Assembly: GCA_020746835.1 (NCBI GenBank)
Contig: JAGPNK010000001.1
Location: forward strand, 4,836,001-4,900,000
Origin: Stachybotrys elegans
Lineage: Eukaryota > Ascomycota > Sordariomycetes > Hypocreales > Stachybotryaceae
Direction: 5' to 3'
DNA length: 64,000 bases
The first letter of the stretch is position 1. Each line of letters begins with the position of its first letter. Both the position numbers and the translations under genes were made by a program. Positions 1 to 10,640 of this stretch are shown in pieces. Under the pieces are notes generated by a model. That model worked only from the letters and a program-made list of their open reading frames with translations. It had not been told where the DNA came from and did not search any database.

Positions 1-951
1 GGTCAAATGTGTCTCGGTCAACACCGCCAATGGTAAGGCCATTGTCCACCTCTTCTCGCGCCTTGCCACCTTTCCTCGAAGAAGCTAGGAGCATCTGGAT
101 GGCCGGTAGCTCCTTATCCAACTCGACACGCAAGTCTGCATCCTCTTCCTTTGCGGCCTGGCGTTCGTATCGGTGAAGCTTTGACTTGGCTATGAGTTCG
201 TCCATGACCTCCTTCTTTGACTTCTTGCGGTCGGGCTGCTCGTGGTCATCGCTGGCATCTCCGTGGGTCATGGCGTGCATGCGCTTGAGTCTCTGCCTTT
301 CGCGGACGGAACCATCACTGTCATATTCAGCTTCGAGGTCATCTTCCTGGAAATCGTCGACGAGCTCTTCGTCTTCAAAAGTCAGGGATTTGCCTCCGTG
401 GGTCAGCCCCTCCATCGGTTCATCATCCTCCTCCAGGTCGAACATAGAGCTGTTCTTGTGGCTCCTCTGCTTCTCCTTTGCAAAACGCTCGAGCATCCTG
501 TCTTCCGGTGTCATAGTGGGATCATCCTCGCCGAATCGCTTATCGAGAATGCCTCCAACCTTGTTCCGTCGCTGCATTTCGACTAGGAGTGTTTGACGGC
601 GCTGCATGGCTCACGTTAGTGTGGGGGAAATGTTGGAGCAGAGCAGCTTGTGCGCACCATCTCTTCGCTTGCGGCTTTCGATTCTCCAGGACGCCCGAGG
701 ATCGCCTTGGAGGGATGGGTCGCGGAGCGCAGGCTCGTGACCTCGAACTTGGGCTTGGCCGCATGCTTGAGATCAAAGGGGTTGAATTGCTCGCGGATGC
801 CGTCCAGGACGACGCCTCGTTTCAGGCGCTTTTCATTTCGGGCTTTCTCATCCTGAGCGACGCGGCGTTTCTGCTTCTTGGACTGCTGAGGGCCCGTAAT
901 TCCCTGCTCCCTCAATGAGGCCTTGAGACGCTTCAGCTGGGACCCGGCCAT
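1..951 (-). CDS. nop14: Nop14, nucleolar 18S rRNA processing factor (5' part; truncated by window edge)
   Basis: Exon 1 is 658-951 and exon 2 runs from 601 off the left edge. The 56-nt intron (602-657) has donor GTGCGC, a CTAAC branch site and acceptor CATGCAG, and is phase 0. The N-terminus is basic, beginning MAGSQLKRLKASLREQG, with a KKQKRR stretch near residue 25 and an 'NPFDLKHAAKPKFEV' block typical of Nop14. After the intron come the 'KVGGILDKRFGEDDP' block and a long charged region rich in D, E, K and R. Family knowledge: Nop14 is a nucleolar component of the 90S/SSU processome needed for 18S rRNA maturation and 40S assembly. About 298 codons are visible; the rest lies outside the window. 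The start ATG at 951 is the first in frame and is well supported by the conserved N-terminus. Confidence 0.93.
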
Positions 952-1664
952 GGCGGCAATGGGTTAGGGATGGTGGTTACAGGGCAGAGGCTTTCCACAG
1001 GTTTTGAAAAGGCGGGTGTCGATGCCTTTCCAGAAATTTTCGATATCGCCTGCTTATCGATAACACTCAATCGTCGCGGGGCGCCAATTCATAAAAATGG
1101 AGGGAAAAAGCGGGTAGGTCTTGACCAGCTCCAGCCAGCCCAGGCTCTATGTCATGAACGGTGGTCTAAGTTCTCAGTCGTGGATTCTTCACGTAACACG
1201 TGGAAGAGACGATGACGGCAAAGATGGTGATTGGGACGAGAAAGAAGTCTTGCATTGAATATCAAACGCCATAAGTATACAGCTGGACCCCTTAAGGTTG
1301 GGTGGATGTGGCAGTCGATTTTTGCCCCAACAGTAATGACATGACCTGGTATCTAGCAACTATTGCAGGCAATCTCCATTCCAACACCAATCGATTCCAA
1401 ACCACAAGGCAGAATTTCTGCCAACAAATCAAAATAACAAATATAGTATTGTTGATTGTTCATTATGGTGGTTGAAGCTTGTACAGCCAAGATTGTTGAT
1501 CCAAGCTGACTAATGAAATCGCGCCGCCTATCACGTCAAGGCAGCTACTACTAGCTAGCAACTTGAAGCTGGAGCTTCTCCACGTCACCTACCAGCGTCA
1601 CACCTATCTGCCTCCTCGACATCCAGCATCGCATGACATCACCCTTCGAGATGCGCTGACAGCC
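952..1664. other. Intergenic, divergent promoter region (nop14 / membrane protein)
   Basis: Non-coding DNA between the divergent starts of nop14 and the next gene. AT-richer in 1380-1500. No RNA gene or repeat seen. The open frame of the next gene extends upstream to 1563 but only from a TTG, so it is not counted as coding. Confidence 0.5.
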
Positions 1665-2666
1665 ATGGCGTGGTCGGATAACTTGCTGTCACTGGCTCGC
1701 GATGAGCGCGTGATTCTTGCCACGATCGGGGCTTCTACCTTTGCACTTGTAGGCACCGTTCTCACTACGCTGGTCCTTATTCGCGACGACACGGAGATTC
1801 CCCAGCCGGAGCCCAAGACGCAGTACATCACCCAGGACACAGAAGACGCATTGTCCGCCGACACCATCTCGAGGCTTCTCGACCACCCCAACTACCACAT
1901 CCGCGATGCGACGACCCGGATCATTTGCGACCGGGCCACCAACGACCCCGCGGCCATAACCGAGTTGCTGTACGGAATCACAAGGCCCGACTACGATGAG
2001 CGGATGAGGTGCTTGCGGGCTCTCGCGATGCTCACGGGCCATACCCCAGGTCTCGACGGCCTGTCCAAGCTCAACAACAGCAGGGCGTATTCCGCGCTTA
2101 TGAGGTCACTGCAGCTGAGCCTGGACGATGCTCCCCTCCCGGAGCTCCGGAGTCAAACGTGGGACGAATACTATCTTCGCGATATGGCCGAGAGGTTCTG
2201 CCTCATGTTTGTGTATGAGCTGATGAACAATTACGGCGCCGAGCCCGTCATCAAAGCAGGGTTCGTGGCCAAGTGGCTGGCCAAACAGGATTGGGGCGAT
2301 AGCCCCGACGAGAGACAGACACACTTCAAGCACTACATGGAACACAAGAAGAACCGCATAGTAGATATCGTGGGCCAGATACAGGACTCGAGGCGTGGTC
2401 TCCGAGCGCTCGAGAAGGCTGGCCTGATGGACAGGGTTCTGTCGAAATGGCAAAACCACCTGCTGCCCACCCTCACGGCGAACATGATGGAGCACGGCTC
2501 GCACCGCCCTCAGCGACTTGCTGCGCAAGTGGCAAGGACTAGGGAACACTCTGAGGAGGAACAGAGGCTTCGGCGCCAACACCGCGAGGCCATGGTTCTA
2601 AACGATGGGAGTAGACCGGTCGGCCGCGATGACATCTTCGAAAGAGACCACAGCCCCCCTACATGA
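1665..2666 (+). CDS. Membrane-anchored protein of unknown function, armadillo/HEAT-like
   Basis: Single-exon gene of 333 aa. I do not recognise a named family. The start is the first in-frame ATG at 1665; the open frame reaches back to 1563 only through non-ATG codons. Residues 16-39 form one strong hydrophobic segment followed by an Arg/Asp-rich junction, so the protein is probably anchored by its N-terminus with the bulk on the cytosolic side. Residues about 60-130 contain helical repeats with the flavour of armadillo/HEAT units (LLDHPNYHIRDATTRIICD, then RMRCLRALAMLTG). The C-terminal third is highly charged (EEEQRLRRQHRE). It is divergent from nop14 and shares its 5' region. Seen: the TM segment and the open frame. 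Inferred: the helical-repeat fold and topology. A homologue search would show whether it belongs to an organelle-tethering family. Confidence 0.75.
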   Translation: MAWSDNLLSLARDERVILATIGASTFALVGTVLTTLVLIRDDTEIPQPEPKTQYITQDTEDALSADTISRLLDHPNYHIRDATTRIICDRATNDPAAITELLYGITRPDYDERMRCLRALAMLTGHTPGLDGLSKLNNSRAYSALMRSLQLSLDDAPLPELRSQTWDEYYLRDMAERFCLMFVYELMNNYGAEPVIKAGFVAKWLAKQDWGDSPDERQTHFKHYMEHKKNRIVDIVGQIQDSRRGLRALEKAGLMDRVLSKWQNHLLPTLTANMMEHGSHRPQRLAAQVARTREHSEEEQRLRRQHREAMVLNDGSRPVGRDDIFERDHSPPT

Positions 2667-4182
2667 GTTACGAGACATCACCTAATTACCATTCTGAAAG
2701 GTCAGGCGCCGTGCAGCTCATGAAACGGTGCGAGCCACAGTTGGCTAATAGCTGGTTGTGTTGCGGCCAAGCTTGGTTGGTTGCTTAGGCGCAGGACAAG
2801 TGTTCCGAGGATGCGGCAGGCGTGAGATGATCCCCTGTCGGGTGGTGAAGCCCCCCGGTTCCCGCGCCCGCATTGGCGTTGGAGAGAGAGGGTAGTCGTG
2901 CATCGTGATGGGGCGCCTCCCAGGGTTCAGAGCCCAATGATGTCAAAGAGAAGACGGGCGGTGACACTGGTCTGGGCGAACTGCTGCAGCCGGGGTCGAA
3001 TCACTCCGCCACCGGCAGCTGGATTGACAAGTCAGAGGTGCAGTTGATGTAAACAAGACGCACGAAGAGACGAGGCCTTATGCAGGGGCGCATACGGAAG
3101 AACAGTATCAGCATGTATCTATGGATACGGATATGTAGGTATTAAATGAGCACACAGCCGCGGGGTTGCAGAAGAACAACAGACCTGCCAGCTGTATTGC
3201 GTCCCATCTCCTTCCCTTCTCTTGTTTCTTTGTCTGTGTCGTCGGATTCGCATTGACGCCTATTCACTCACTCATTCACCGACTCCCGTCGTTTCATTCT
3301 GTCTTTTTCTCAGCCTCCGCTTTCCCGCGCCGTCATTGAGAAACGATACTTTATTTCTGCCAGCTGGCGCGCACCCCGTCCCAACTCAAGTACCTACTAC
3401 TATTTCTTTTTCTTTTTCGGCTGAGTCGACCTACCTACCTTGCATCCTCGTTCCGCGCATACCACTCCTCCGAGACAATTGCTTGCTTCAAGACAGACTG
3501 TCTGAACACGGGCATAAACCAGCAGGACCGCTAAGCCGGATCGTGTCGCATCTTGCCGCATCTTGCTACCCTCGATCAGCATCGGACGACAAAGCACAAC
3601 GTGGCATTGAGAAAAAGAGTGGTGATAGCGCATGCGAGAGGTCCGAGCCACGCCTCCAGCTCGTCCGATCCCCTTGCAGCTTGGGGTTTCTGGTCCCTGC
3701 TAGCAGCCGAAGGAAGGAAGAAAAAAAAAAGTAAATACATACTACAGCAGATCAAGCAGCAGCAGCAGTTCCGCAGTGGAGGTGACACTCCTTCGCCTTT
3801 TTCTCCTCCCGCTTGTGCTGACGTTGCAGAACTTGAACTTATTTCCATCTTCCTCATTTTTTTGCTAGCCAGCGTCAACAAACAAAAAGCTGCACCAAGC
3901 TCGGGCTGACTCGTACGAACTCAACACACGCCCACACCACTACTCCGTACGCCGTCCCCGAATCTCAATCCCGTCTCACGCTAGGCCAGAGCCGACCAGT
4001 TGATTGGCAGGGATTCCCCCCCTTTTCTCTCTCTGCCCTTCCCTCTCCTTCTCCCACTGTCCATTCAGTGCTGCAAGGAGCGTGCGTTCGGGTGGCTGTG
4101 GAGTCCAGCACACCCTCCCGCCTCCCACTAAAGCAGACGGCTAATCTCACCTCGCCTGGGATTCCAGGTTGCCGTGGTCGCC
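2667..4182. other. Intergenic and long CT-rich leader upstream of the CLIP gene
   Basis: 3' flank of the membrane protein gene, then a pyrimidine-rich stretch (about 3190-4180) typical of fungal promoters and 5' UTRs. Several small open frames occur here on both strands, but none has coding character or a recognisable domain. Confidence 0.45.
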
Positions 4183-6739
4183 ATGGTCTCCACCACCACC
4201 ACCACCATCTCTAGCCAGGGCCGACCGCAGACGCATACACAGACGCAGACGCCGTCGTCGCGATCCTTGCGCAAGCCCATAGCCACCGCGTCCACGCCTA
4301 ACCTCAACTCTGTTTACTCTTCGCAGTCCAGGCTGACCCCGCGAGTCCCGCCGCGCAAGATCTCCCTCGCCGCTCTCAACCAGAGCTCCCTTGCCAGCAT
4401 TCCCGATGACAGCGAGACCTATTCCATCAACACGGTTCTGAACGACTCGATGCCTATCATGGCCCCCGCCACCCCTGGGAGGCCCCAGACCTCCCACGCT
4501 GAAGAAGCCATCGTCGGCGACATCGTCGATGTTCCCGGCGGCATGGCCGGCACTGTTCGCTTTGTCGGATCCGTTCAGGGGAAGAAGGGAGTCTTTGCCG
4601 GCGTCGAGCTACTCCCGGAGTTTGCGGCCAAGGGCAAGAATAATGGTGATGTTGACGGGTGAGTCTTATTCTCTCTACTCCCCCCCATTTTCCTGCTTCG
4701 GCTATTCGCGCTGCAAGAACCAGCCCCTTTTTACTTTGTTGCATGCTAATCGCCTTCTTCTCAATAGTATCTCGTACTTCCGCACCTCCATGCCTGGTGC
4801 CGGCATCTTCTTGCCCATTACCAAGGCATTCCGACGCGATGACAGCAACCCTAGATTCGCATACCCGATGACTCCCACGCCCGGCGCAGCAGGAGGCCTC
4901 AAGGTTGGAAACCAAAACTCGACCAACTTCACGCCTCCCACACCTGGCCTTCCCAAGTTCAGTGCTTCCGTCGGTCCTGGCGCGCGAGCGCCCAGTCCTC
5001 AGGGGAAGCGGCCTAGGATGTCCCTGCCACGCCCCGACTCCCCCGTTCGTCGACAGCAGATGACACCAGCACCGCGCCCGTCCATTGCCACCCCAGCGCC
5101 CAAGGCTTCCTCACGGTATGGAAGCCCGACGAACAACCGGTTTGCGCAGAGCGTACGAGGAACTGCTGGCGACCCAAGCAAGAAGGGCCCCTCAAGGCTG
5201 GACCGCAGACCTAGCCTGGGACCTCGAAGTACATCGGCTCTGGGCTCGGTGGGCGGATTCGATGACGACGCTACTCCTGTCGGCTCCCAGATGTCCAAGA
5301 CGAACGGCAGCATCGGGTCTGTATCCTCTTTCAACTCAAGGATTCGTCCAGCATCCCGTGCCAACAACGCCAACGACGAGGAGATCGAACGTCTACGGGC
5401 TGAGCTCGAGGACCGCAATCGCCAGCTCAAGGAGCAGGCTAGCACCCTCGCCGACATGGAGAGCAGCCTAACAGAGCTTCAGACCCTCATCGAAGGATCA
5501 GATGGGCCCCCCAGTATGGGGCTCGGCGGCCACGACGACAAGGACTCAGCCCAGCTCCGCCAGCTGCTACGCGAGAAGAATGATAAGATTGCTCAGCTGA
5601 CCCTTGATTTCGACTCGCATCGCGCCGATTTCCGAAGCACCATTGACACGCTGGAACTTGCTAGTTCCGAGACGGAGCGCGTGTATGAGAAGCGCATAGA
5701 CGAGCTGATGGGTGAGATCCGCGAGCTCGAGTCTCGGAATCTCGACGTCGAATCCGTAGCGACCCAGCTAAAACAGCTTGAAGAGCTTGTCCAGGAGCTC
5801 GAGGAGGGACTGGAGGACGCTCGCCGAGGCGAGGCGGAAGCCCGCGGCGAAGTTGAATTCCTGCGCGGCGAAGTAGAGAGAACCCGAACGGAGCTCCGCC
5901 GCGAGCGAGAAAAGGCCCCGGCTTCCAACGGCGAGAAGCTTGTCTCGGTCAAGGAGCTTGCGCAGAAGGAGGACGAGATCAGAGGGCTCAAGGCTATTAT
6001 CCACTCTCTGAGCCGCGACTCGGTGCCGCCGCCACCTCAGGATCCCAGGACCCCGCCCAAGCGCATGAGCCTGCTCAACGCCGAGGCTGTTGAGAATAAG
6101 ATTGCACGCGACAACCTGGAGAGACAAGTTGCGGAGCTCCAGTCCATTCTGGACAAGAAGAGCAACAAGGAGGAGGAGATGGAGAAGGAGATCAAGGTGC
6201 TCCGCCGAAGCAGCATCGCCACGGCGCGCAACTCCAACCCCATCCAGAGATCCTCGTTCCGCGACTCCAGGGACACAGTCGTCATGGCCCGCTCCCAGGG
6301 AGCACAATCCCCCGAGGTCATGAAGCAGCCCACGCACAGGCGCGGCAACACGCTGGATACGATGCCTGAGAGCGACGCTTACTCTACCGCCACCGAGAAC
6401 AGCACTCTCTGGTGCGAGATTTGCGAGACCGGAGGCCATGACATCCTCACCTGCACCAACATGTTTGGTCCTGAAGGGGCCAAGTCCAACAGTGAGATAA
6501 AGCCTACCCTGCCGCAGGTCCTGCGCCCCATCTCGATGCCCGGCGATGTCGCCCATCCCGCTCCCCTCAAGGCCCGAACCCCCGTGCAATCGACCCCCGT
6601 GGCTGTCATCCCCAACCCAATGGAGTCTGGCCCCGTGGCCGGAAAGACGAGCGGAATCATGGACCCGGAGAAGTGGTGCGCCGTGTGTGAGCGGGACGGC
6701 CACGATAGCGTTGACTGTCCCTTTGAGGACGCCTTTTAA
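4183..6739 (+). CDS. CLIP-170-type microtubule plus-end tracking protein (CAP-Gly, coiled coil, two zinc knuckles)
   Basis: Exons 4183-4658 and 4768-6739; intron 4659-4767 (GTGAGT...AATAG); 815 aa. The CAP-Gly domain spans about residues 110-180 and contains GKNNGDVDGISYF, the tubulin/EB-binding loop; the intron falls in the Gly codon of this loop. A Ser/Pro/Arg-rich basic linker follows (about 190-400), then a long coiled coil (about 400-680, many heptads of E, L and R). At the C-terminus are two CCHC knuckles, C708-X2-C-X4-H-X4-C and C796-X2-C-X4-H-X4-C. This order is that of CLIP-170 and its fungal relatives (S. pombe Tip1, yeast Bik1, Aspergillus ClipA), which ride growing microtubule plus ends and help dynein loading and polarised growth. 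The ATG at 4183 sits in a good Kozak context; the frame upstream opens only from GTG. Confidence 0.93.
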
Positions 6740-7149
6740 GCAACTAGAATGCACAACACCTACACACATACATCCCGTTTTATGTCGTCACGAGGGAGAT
6801 GATTAGCCTGACAGAAACGAACATATCATGATGGTGTACGATGGCGTGACGATACCGCCCGATGTACGTTTTTATTGTCCTCGTTTGTCGTCGGCTTGTT
6901 TTGGGCATTCTTTCTGATACCCTGCCACCATTCCCCCAGACCCCCTTTTCACCTTCTTTCATGTACCGGTTACCTACCACACGAGACGATTGATATGCTC
7001 TTGTGTTTCATCTTACCCCCCTTTCGATAGTAATTTCATGTAATCATTCAAATATATACTACCAACCAATCCTGACGAAAACCATGCGTGAAGTGCTCAA
7101 TACATCCGCTCGCTGATTGTCATAAAAGATATATACATGACCACAATTT
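6740..7149. other. Convergent 3' flanks
   Basis: Shared terminator region between the CLIP gene (plus) and the bZIP-DUF3425 gene (minus). AT-rich in 7020-7070. Nothing else seen. Confidence 0.5.
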
Positions 7150-7517
7150 CTATGGTGTGTCCACCAGCTTCTCATCTCTTGTAGTGTGCCACCACCTAGT
7201 CGCCATCCACATCTCGTCGTTCCATCCCCCGACGAGGAACCAGTACTTCTTGAGGAACCACGGCTTGGGCTCCCAACTCCGCTTGTCCCATGGCACGCCG
7301 GCCTCCATGCCAAGGCAGTTCTGCTGCGATCCCCAGCAGACCAGGGCGCCGTTGTTGAAGTCGTGGCATAGGTCTTCTTCGTCGATGAGTGGCGGGTCTG
7401 AATAGATGGCTTTGAGCGCCTTTTGGCGAAACCCTTCGAAGGGGATGACGTCCTGGTTGCATTAGCAGGGCTGTGCACGCGAAGAAATGAAGCCCGATAC
7501 ACAAGCCCCCCACCACG

Positions 7518-7567
<50 letters not shown>

Positions 7568-8722
7568 GAATGAAGGAAGAATTGGGACTGCTTACCAGGT
7601 AAGGATGGTGTCCGATTGTGAGCTGCGCATCGCCTGGACGCAGGTCAGGCGTGATGGTCTGGAACCTGGTTTTGAGCACTGGCACCAACGACTGGTCGTA
7701 GCCAGTCTCGGGGCCGATGGAAAAAGGGCTGACACCTTCCTCGACCATCATGGGCTCTACGTCATCCATACCAAGGGCGTAGCAGTTGGCGAAGAGGGCG
7801 GCGAAGAAGCTGACTTCAACCGAGAAGACCCTCGTGAGCTGAGCCGGGCTGAGCTGGCCGCTGGACTGCCGCTGGATGAACTGGGTGAAGCGCAGCGCCT
7901 CTGCCTGCAGCCTGCTCGACACGCTCTTCGTCATGTTCTCCGCGATGGCCCGCGTCGACAACCAGGCTTCTTTGCTTTCCCGGGTCGAGACTACTGCGTG
8001 CTTGGGGTCCTCCTGCAGCGAGCCGCCTACTTGTTCCTGTAGGTGCCTGAGGAGGTCCCGCTTCTGCTCCGTCGTGAGGTGGTTTACCGTGCCTAGGACG
8101 GAGAGTAGGGGATCTTCAACGCCAGGGGTTCCAGTCGCACTCGTATTGCGGCCAGAAGATGAAGAAGAAGAAGGGAGAAATTCCGAAGTGCTATTGTCGT
8201 ACAGTAGTGACGGTTGTGGCTTGAGTGAACGAAGTGAATCCCATACTGTAAGTGTTTCTGGCCCGAGGTTCCTGACGGGTTCCTGAGACATGAAGAAGGT
8301 GGTCTTATCAAAGCTTCCATTTTGGCCATTGCCCTCAGACGTCAAGTCCTCAGTCCAGCCATGGTCTGTGATGGACCTGATGAGAGTGGCGTCAGCAACA
8401 TCATCAGGCACGGGAAGGACGATGCCAGGTCCTGCTGTATCGGGGGCCACGTGAGAACTTTCAGAAGCAGGCACACCGTTGGAGGGAGTTTGTTGAGCGC
8501 TGATGAGTGAGTCGAGAAGCGCGAGCTTCTGTTTCCTCTTCAACCCTAGCGGCGCGCAGGATGGCGTCAGCACGACGGGGCATGATGGCGTGTTTCGGTC
8601 AGGAGTGGAAGAGGGTTGCCGAGCTGGGACGTACGGTAATTGCGGCTTGCAGCGCGGTTCTGCTCCTTGCGGATGTCGCTGTTGCGCTTGGCCGCCTTGT
8701 TTTGGGCTTCCTTGGAACTCAT
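7150..8722 (-). CDS. bZIP transcription factor with C-terminal DUF3425
   Basis: Exons (minus) 8635-8722, 7596-8545 and 7150-7452; 446 aa. Introns are 8546-8634 (GTACGT...GCTAG) and 7453-7595 (GTAAGC...ACCAG). Joining exons 1 and 2 restores a bZIP basic region: N22-R-A-A-S-R-N-Y-R30 fits the N-X7-R signature, followed by KRKQKLALLDSL entering the zipper. The C-terminal exon encodes the tryptophan-rich block with WGSQQNCLGMEAGVPWD and KYWFLVGGWND that marks DUF3425, found almost only in fungal bZIP proteins. The middle is Ser/Pro-rich. The role is presumed DNA-binding regulation of stress or secondary metabolism; the target is unknown. Odd features are a compound dinucleotide repeat inside intron 2 and a uORF overlapping the start codon. 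Convergent with the CLIP gene. Confidence 0.9.
7516..7565. repeat. Compound microsatellite (AC)n(AG)n inside a bZIP-gene intron
   Basis: About seven AC units followed by about seventeen AG units. On the coding (minus) strand this is a CT tract followed by a GT tract, inside intron 2 (7453-7595), about 60-110 nt before the 3' splice site. Confidence 0.95.
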
Positions 8723-8787
8723 GATGTTGATGAAGAAGGAGATGGTGTTGACGGCGATGATGGCGGAGGAGTGGAGTTGAATGCCAT
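8719..8787 (-). promoter_or_regulatory. uORF (22 codons) overlapping the bZIP start codon
   Basis: On the minus strand an ATG at 8787, in good context (CCAATGG), opens a 22-codon frame rich in Pro, Ser and Thr. It ends in TGA at 8721-8719. The main start ATG is 8722-8720, so the two overlap as ATGA. No GT donor lies between them that could splice it away. Whether the uORF lies in the mature 5' UTR depends on the unknown transcription start. If so, it would repress main-frame initiation or couple it to termination. Confidence 0.55.
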
Positions 8788-10640
8788 TGGTGCGGAGTTT
8801 AACTTAGCATGGTTTTGTCATTAGCATGGTTTTGTCATTTGATGCTCCTGGAAATTACTGACGATGTACAGTCCGCTCAAACTCCCTTGCAGTTAAGTGC
8901 CATGCCCGAGGAAAATGAGCCTGTCAAACCACTTCTATGGAAACAACATGAAACCTTGGCCAATTACACCACAAGAAAATAAGGTTACTCGCGCCGTTGC
9001 TGGATACCTAACTCTCTAGCTGCGGGGAGTCGGACGCTGAGCTCAGGGATCGAACAGCGGAGTTTGGGGCCACAGAAGACTCGTTTGACTGGCTCTGGGA
9101 TATACATGATGTATAAGCCGACGAGCCGATATGACCCATGGCACCAAGTTTGTAATAAGGTTGCGTGTGAGAGTAAAGGCTAAGTAAGGATGTGTCCAGC
9201 AGGTTCGATGAGGATGGGGATGACAACGGGTACAGCCATCCTGAAAGGCTTGTTGAGGAAACTGCCGGTACTTACTACGTTATAAATACAACAGGTTCGG
9301 GCTAAGTTCCCGAGAATCGGGATACATCTCGACTTGGTGAGTGCTAGAGGAGCAATAGGACCGGCAAGCTGTCTCCGCAATATGCACTTGGCCAATAACC
9401 GCAAGCCCGGCTGACACCAGTACGTGCGGGCCGACATGTCCGACGTAGGCAGCGAGGCTGATTGAACCAGCTCCAAGGTTGGTAATCAGAACCAACCAAG
9501 TCTTGTTTGTTTGTAGGGTCCATTGTTCTGGTTGTTGCTAGTGTCACAGGCGAATATCTGTGATAATAAGTGGAGAAGCAACTGGACCCTGCTGGCGAAA
9601 AGGAAAAACCTAGCAAGATGGATGGATGGATGGATGGAAGGAAATCGATCGCAAGGCTTTGCTAGTGCGATACTTGCCCACTGAAGCCTGGCCACCCCAC
9701 CTTGTACCAGCTCGGTGTGGCTTGAACGCAGGACCTGGGTCCCAAGACATGCAGGATCGGAGGAACTGAATAGAACACGCTCATATTGGAATGCTTCTAG
9801 GGAATGTCCAAAGACTCCCGATGGCTCTTGGTTTTAAGAAATTTGGTTAATGTATCTTCTTCTTCTTTTTTCTCGAAGAATCAGGCTGCACCTCCGAGGG
9901 CTTACATCTGTTATAGGTGCCTCATACCTACAGGTACAGGTACTTGCCCTTTCAGGTTGCCCCCTGGCTATCAGCCGCAAGCGTCCTCCACTATCAGCAC
10001 CGCCACATCATCGACTTTCTTCTATACAATTCCATGAGGCGCACGCCGCCTGCATCTCTTTATTTCCAACTGCCTCTCCGACATTCACGTCTCCCGCAGC
10101 CCGATCTCGAATCTTTGAATCTTTAAATTTCCGCACCTCACCTTCTCTCCGTCTCCGTCTCTTCCCTCCTGTGTCTTGAGCCTCGTGCTGGCACTTTGTA
10201 GACGACGCTGCCCTCCTCCCCCCTCCCCTGGTCGCTACGTTACCACCTCCGAGCCGAACCAACCTCGCTAGTTTCCCGCCTGGAAATTTCTCTTTTAGCC
10301 CCGCCATCCCTCTTCGCCGCCGCCGAGATAAAGATAAAGTAAGGTGCGTCCGCGACTCGCTCTGCCTCTTGACAATCACATCCCGGTCTGCCCAGCACCA
10401 CATCCCACGTACTCTCTCTCCCCTCTATTCTTTGCGCGCGCGCCCTACCTCCGGCCTTACTCTCCATTTCGCCCATCATCTGGACACAGCCGAGCGAATC
10501 AGCCTTTAGCCTGACTAATACAAGGTTGCAGCCTCTCCCTGATTCACGCACCCGCTACGCTTAGGAGTCGCTCGATTTTCTCTCCTTCACAGCACTCTCT
10601 CGACTTCGAATCACATAATTGAAGTCTCATCACAGACACC
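8788..10640. other. Intergenic, divergent (bZIP / ydj1)
   Basis: About 1.85 kb. Minus-strand open frames of 70-98 codons at 9000-9700 lack domains and coding character. A GGAT repeat lies at 9617-9638. From about 10000 the DNA becomes the CT-rich leader of the J-protein gene; GAAATTTC at 10283-10290 is a single two-unit heat-shock-element match, too weak to call. Confidence 0.45.
9617..9638. repeat. (GGAT)5 microsatellite
   Basis: Five tandem GGAT units in intergenic DNA. Confidence 0.9.

Noticed and set aside
1563..1664. Upstream extension of the membrane protein frame
   Set aside because: Opens with TTG, not ATG; the first ATG at 1665 directly precedes the membrane helix.
3222..3909. Open frames of 100-170 codons before the CLIP gene
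   Set aside because: Composition follows the CT bias of the leader; overlapping frames on both strands; no domain.
6739..6780. Coding continuation of the CLIP gene past its TAA
   Set aside because: The second zinc knuckle and acidic end complete the family pattern; nothing coding follows.
9040..9060. B-box match GTTCGATCC (minus)
   Set aside because: Flanks do not form a T stem.
9008..9695. Several minus-strand open frames
   Set aside because: Short, mutually overlapping, no start context or domain; no splice model gave a recognisable protein.
9690..9735. tRNA-like B-box (GTTCAAGCC, minus)
   Set aside because: T-arm and acceptor do not pair; no A-box at the right distance.
10266..10300. 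Heat-shock element upstream of ydj1
   Set aside because: Only two adjacent nGAAn units (GAAATTTC) fit; a functional element needs at least three.
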